DNA of 38,573 bases, from NCBI GenBank assembly GCA_946221025.1, contig CAMIMS010000015.1:1-38573 (forward strand), given 5' to 3'. This DNA comes from an uncultured Pseudoclavibacter sp. (GTDB lineage Bacteria; Actinomycetota; Actinomycetes; Actinomycetales; Microbacteriaceae). The notes beneath the pieces are model-generated. The model saw nothing but the letters and a program-made list of their open reading frames with translations. It did not search any database and was not told the DNA's origin. Position numbers and translations under genes: made by a program. Positions 37,558 through 38,573 of the stretch are shown piece by piece (position 1 is the stretch's first letter; each line of letters opens with the position of its first letter).

Positions 37558-38573
37558 ATGAGCTTTGGCATGTTTGGTGCACGAACCGACGACCTTCGGG
37601 AGCTGTCGGGTCACTTCGGCAATGCTGCCGACCGCACTTCCGACTCATTTCAGGTCGTGCTCACCGTCGCGAATGACCTCGAGTGGGAAGGCAAGGACGC
37701 CGACGAGTGGCGCGAACGGGTCTCATCCCGTCTTCGTCGGCTGTGCGCCTCGCTCGAAATGACGCTGACCGACACCAACCGCGATCTCGTGCGTCAGGCC
37801 GACGACCAGGACGCGACCTCGTCCGCCAGCAAGTGGACGGCGTTCGCGATGACCGGTGGCGGCGCTGGCGCAGCCGCTATGGGCACACTCCGCGGAGCGG
37901 CTCAGTGGGGCACGGCCATGGGCAGCCGCGCCGCTGCCGGTCGCTTCTCGCGCGCGGGTGAGCGCACGGGCGAGTTCTTCATGCAGGCCGGCGACTCAGC
38001 GTCTGGTGGGCAGCAGGCGCAGTTCGACTCGCTCTCCAAGGATGCGGCCCAGTGGCGCACCGGGCCCGGTTCGTCGGCGATGGGTGGTCGCTCGGCCGGA
38101 GGCGGCTCTGGAGCGGGGCAGTACTCTAACCCGACCGCCGGCGGGGCGTGGGGTTCGATGCCGGGCGCCGCAGCGTCGGTCGGGCGCACGTCCTTCCAGA
38201 ACGCGATCGGCGAGTTTCTGAAGGAGTTCGGCCCCCTCGGTGCTACCGCAATCAGCCTGGTGGCGCTTGGTGCCGTGCTCGGCTCAATGTCGACCGATCC
38301 GCAAACCGCGCCCTATCGCGTGCGACCGGAAACGCCGATGCACCGAACGAGCTTTGGTGACCTGCGCGGCACCTACACGATGCCCTCATCCACCAGCTCA
38401 TATACGCCGAGCAGCTCCTACACGCTCGGTTCAACGGATGCGTCCTCTCGGTCGACGCAGAGCACGCGTATGCCCGGATGGGAGTCGCACCAGCCGACGA
38501 TCGACGGCCGCACCTCATCCGCATCGTCCTCGGGTGGCAGCACGGGCGGCGGCTCGGCGAGCTTCAGCGGCGG
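37558..38573 (+). CDS. WXG100-type (ESX/type VII-related) protein with hydrophobic segment and Ser/Thr-rich tail (3' end missing)
   Basis: The frame starts at ATG 37558 with AAGGAG seven bases upstream and is still open at the window edge (338 codons seen). Residues 1-85 have the WXG100 layout: a helix (TDDLRELSGHFGNAADRTSDSFQ), the W-E-G turn at 43-45 followed by KDADEWRERV, then a second helix (LCASLEMTLTDTNRDLVRQ). Gly/Ala-rich linkers follow, then a hydrophobic segment FGPLGATAISLVALGAVLGSM (about 224-245) and a Ser/Thr/Gly-rich tail. Classic WXG100 proteins are about 100 aa, so this is a longer chimera, perhaps an effector or surface protein of a type VII secretion system. No secretion genes are in the window to support that. 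Confidence 0.7.
   Translation, partial: MSFGMFGARTDDLRELSGHFGNAADRTSDSFQVVLTVANDLEWEGKDADEWRERVSSRLRRLCASLEMTLTDTNRDLVRQADDQDATSSASKWTAFAMTGGGAGAAAMGTLRGAAQWGTAMGSRAAAGRFSRAGERTGEFFMQAGDSASGGQQAQFDSLSKDAAQWRTGPGSSAMGGRSAGGGSGAGQYSNPTAGGAWGSMPGAAASVGRTSFQNAIGEFLKEFGPLGATAISLVALGAVLGSMSTDPQTAPYRVRPETPMHRTSFGDLRGTYTMPSSTSSYTPSSSYTLGSTDASSRSTQSTRMPGWESHQPTIDGRTSSASSSGGSTGGGSASFSG

Overview
The window comes from a GC-rich actinobacterium, most likely a member of the Microbacteriaceae. The evidence is the codon use, frequent GTG and TTG starts (TTG for both rpoB and rpoC), the lhr–nei2 gene pair, DUF4916 and WXG100 proteins, and a strong excess of the word GGATGCG/CGCATCC. The species cannot be fixed from the sequence. 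It looks like ordinary chromosome: there is no transposase, integrase, phage gene, CRISPR array, tRNA or rRNA.

Layout. (1) 1-1377, minus: a fusion of a fumarylacetoacetate-hydrolase domain and an RraA/aldolase domain, cut by the left edge, with a GntR-type palindrome just upstream. (2) 1498-2772: a six-helix membrane protein flanked by three copies of a 53-nt palindromic repeat whose arms differ but stay complementary. (3) 2840-6068, minus: an overlapping three-gene envelope operon (lipoprotein, then two paralogous secreted lysozyme-like proteins, one carrying three beta-sandwich repeats). Its leader holds a possible six-codon reading frame and several symmetric sites. (4) 6307-17607: a surface-polysaccharide cluster that diverges from a 68-bp gap at 10551-10618. 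Leftward are a WbbL-like GT2, a small coiled-coil protein, an RgpF-like protein and an RgpF–WbsX fusion. Rightward are the Wzm/Wzt ABC exporter and four glycosyltransferases, mostly with overlapping stops and starts. The set suggests a rhamnan-type wall polysaccharide built in the cytoplasm and exported by an ABC transporter. (5) 17658-23618, minus: the DNA-repair pair nei2 and lhr. (6) 23705-29642: small housekeeping genes (DUF4916 Nudix-like, EVE domain, ornithine-cyclodeaminase family, SprT-like protease, TPR protein, spermidine-synthase-like protein, metallo-beta-lactamase-fold hydrolase, Asp/Glu racemase), with an 81-nt nested palindrome between two of them. (7) 29734-37446: rpoB–rpoC with a good sigma-A-type promoter, a leader of about 185 nt and a strong terminator hairpin. 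(8) 37558 to the right edge: a WXG100-type protein with a hydrophobic segment and a Ser/Thr-rich tail, cut by the window end.

The least explained items are the 53-nt palindrome family (seven compensatory base-pair changes between copies), the 81-nt nested palindrome, the stand-alone coiled-coil protein inside the polysaccharide operon, and the WXG100 chimera next to rpoC. Assignments rest on reading motifs and translations by eye; no database search was run.
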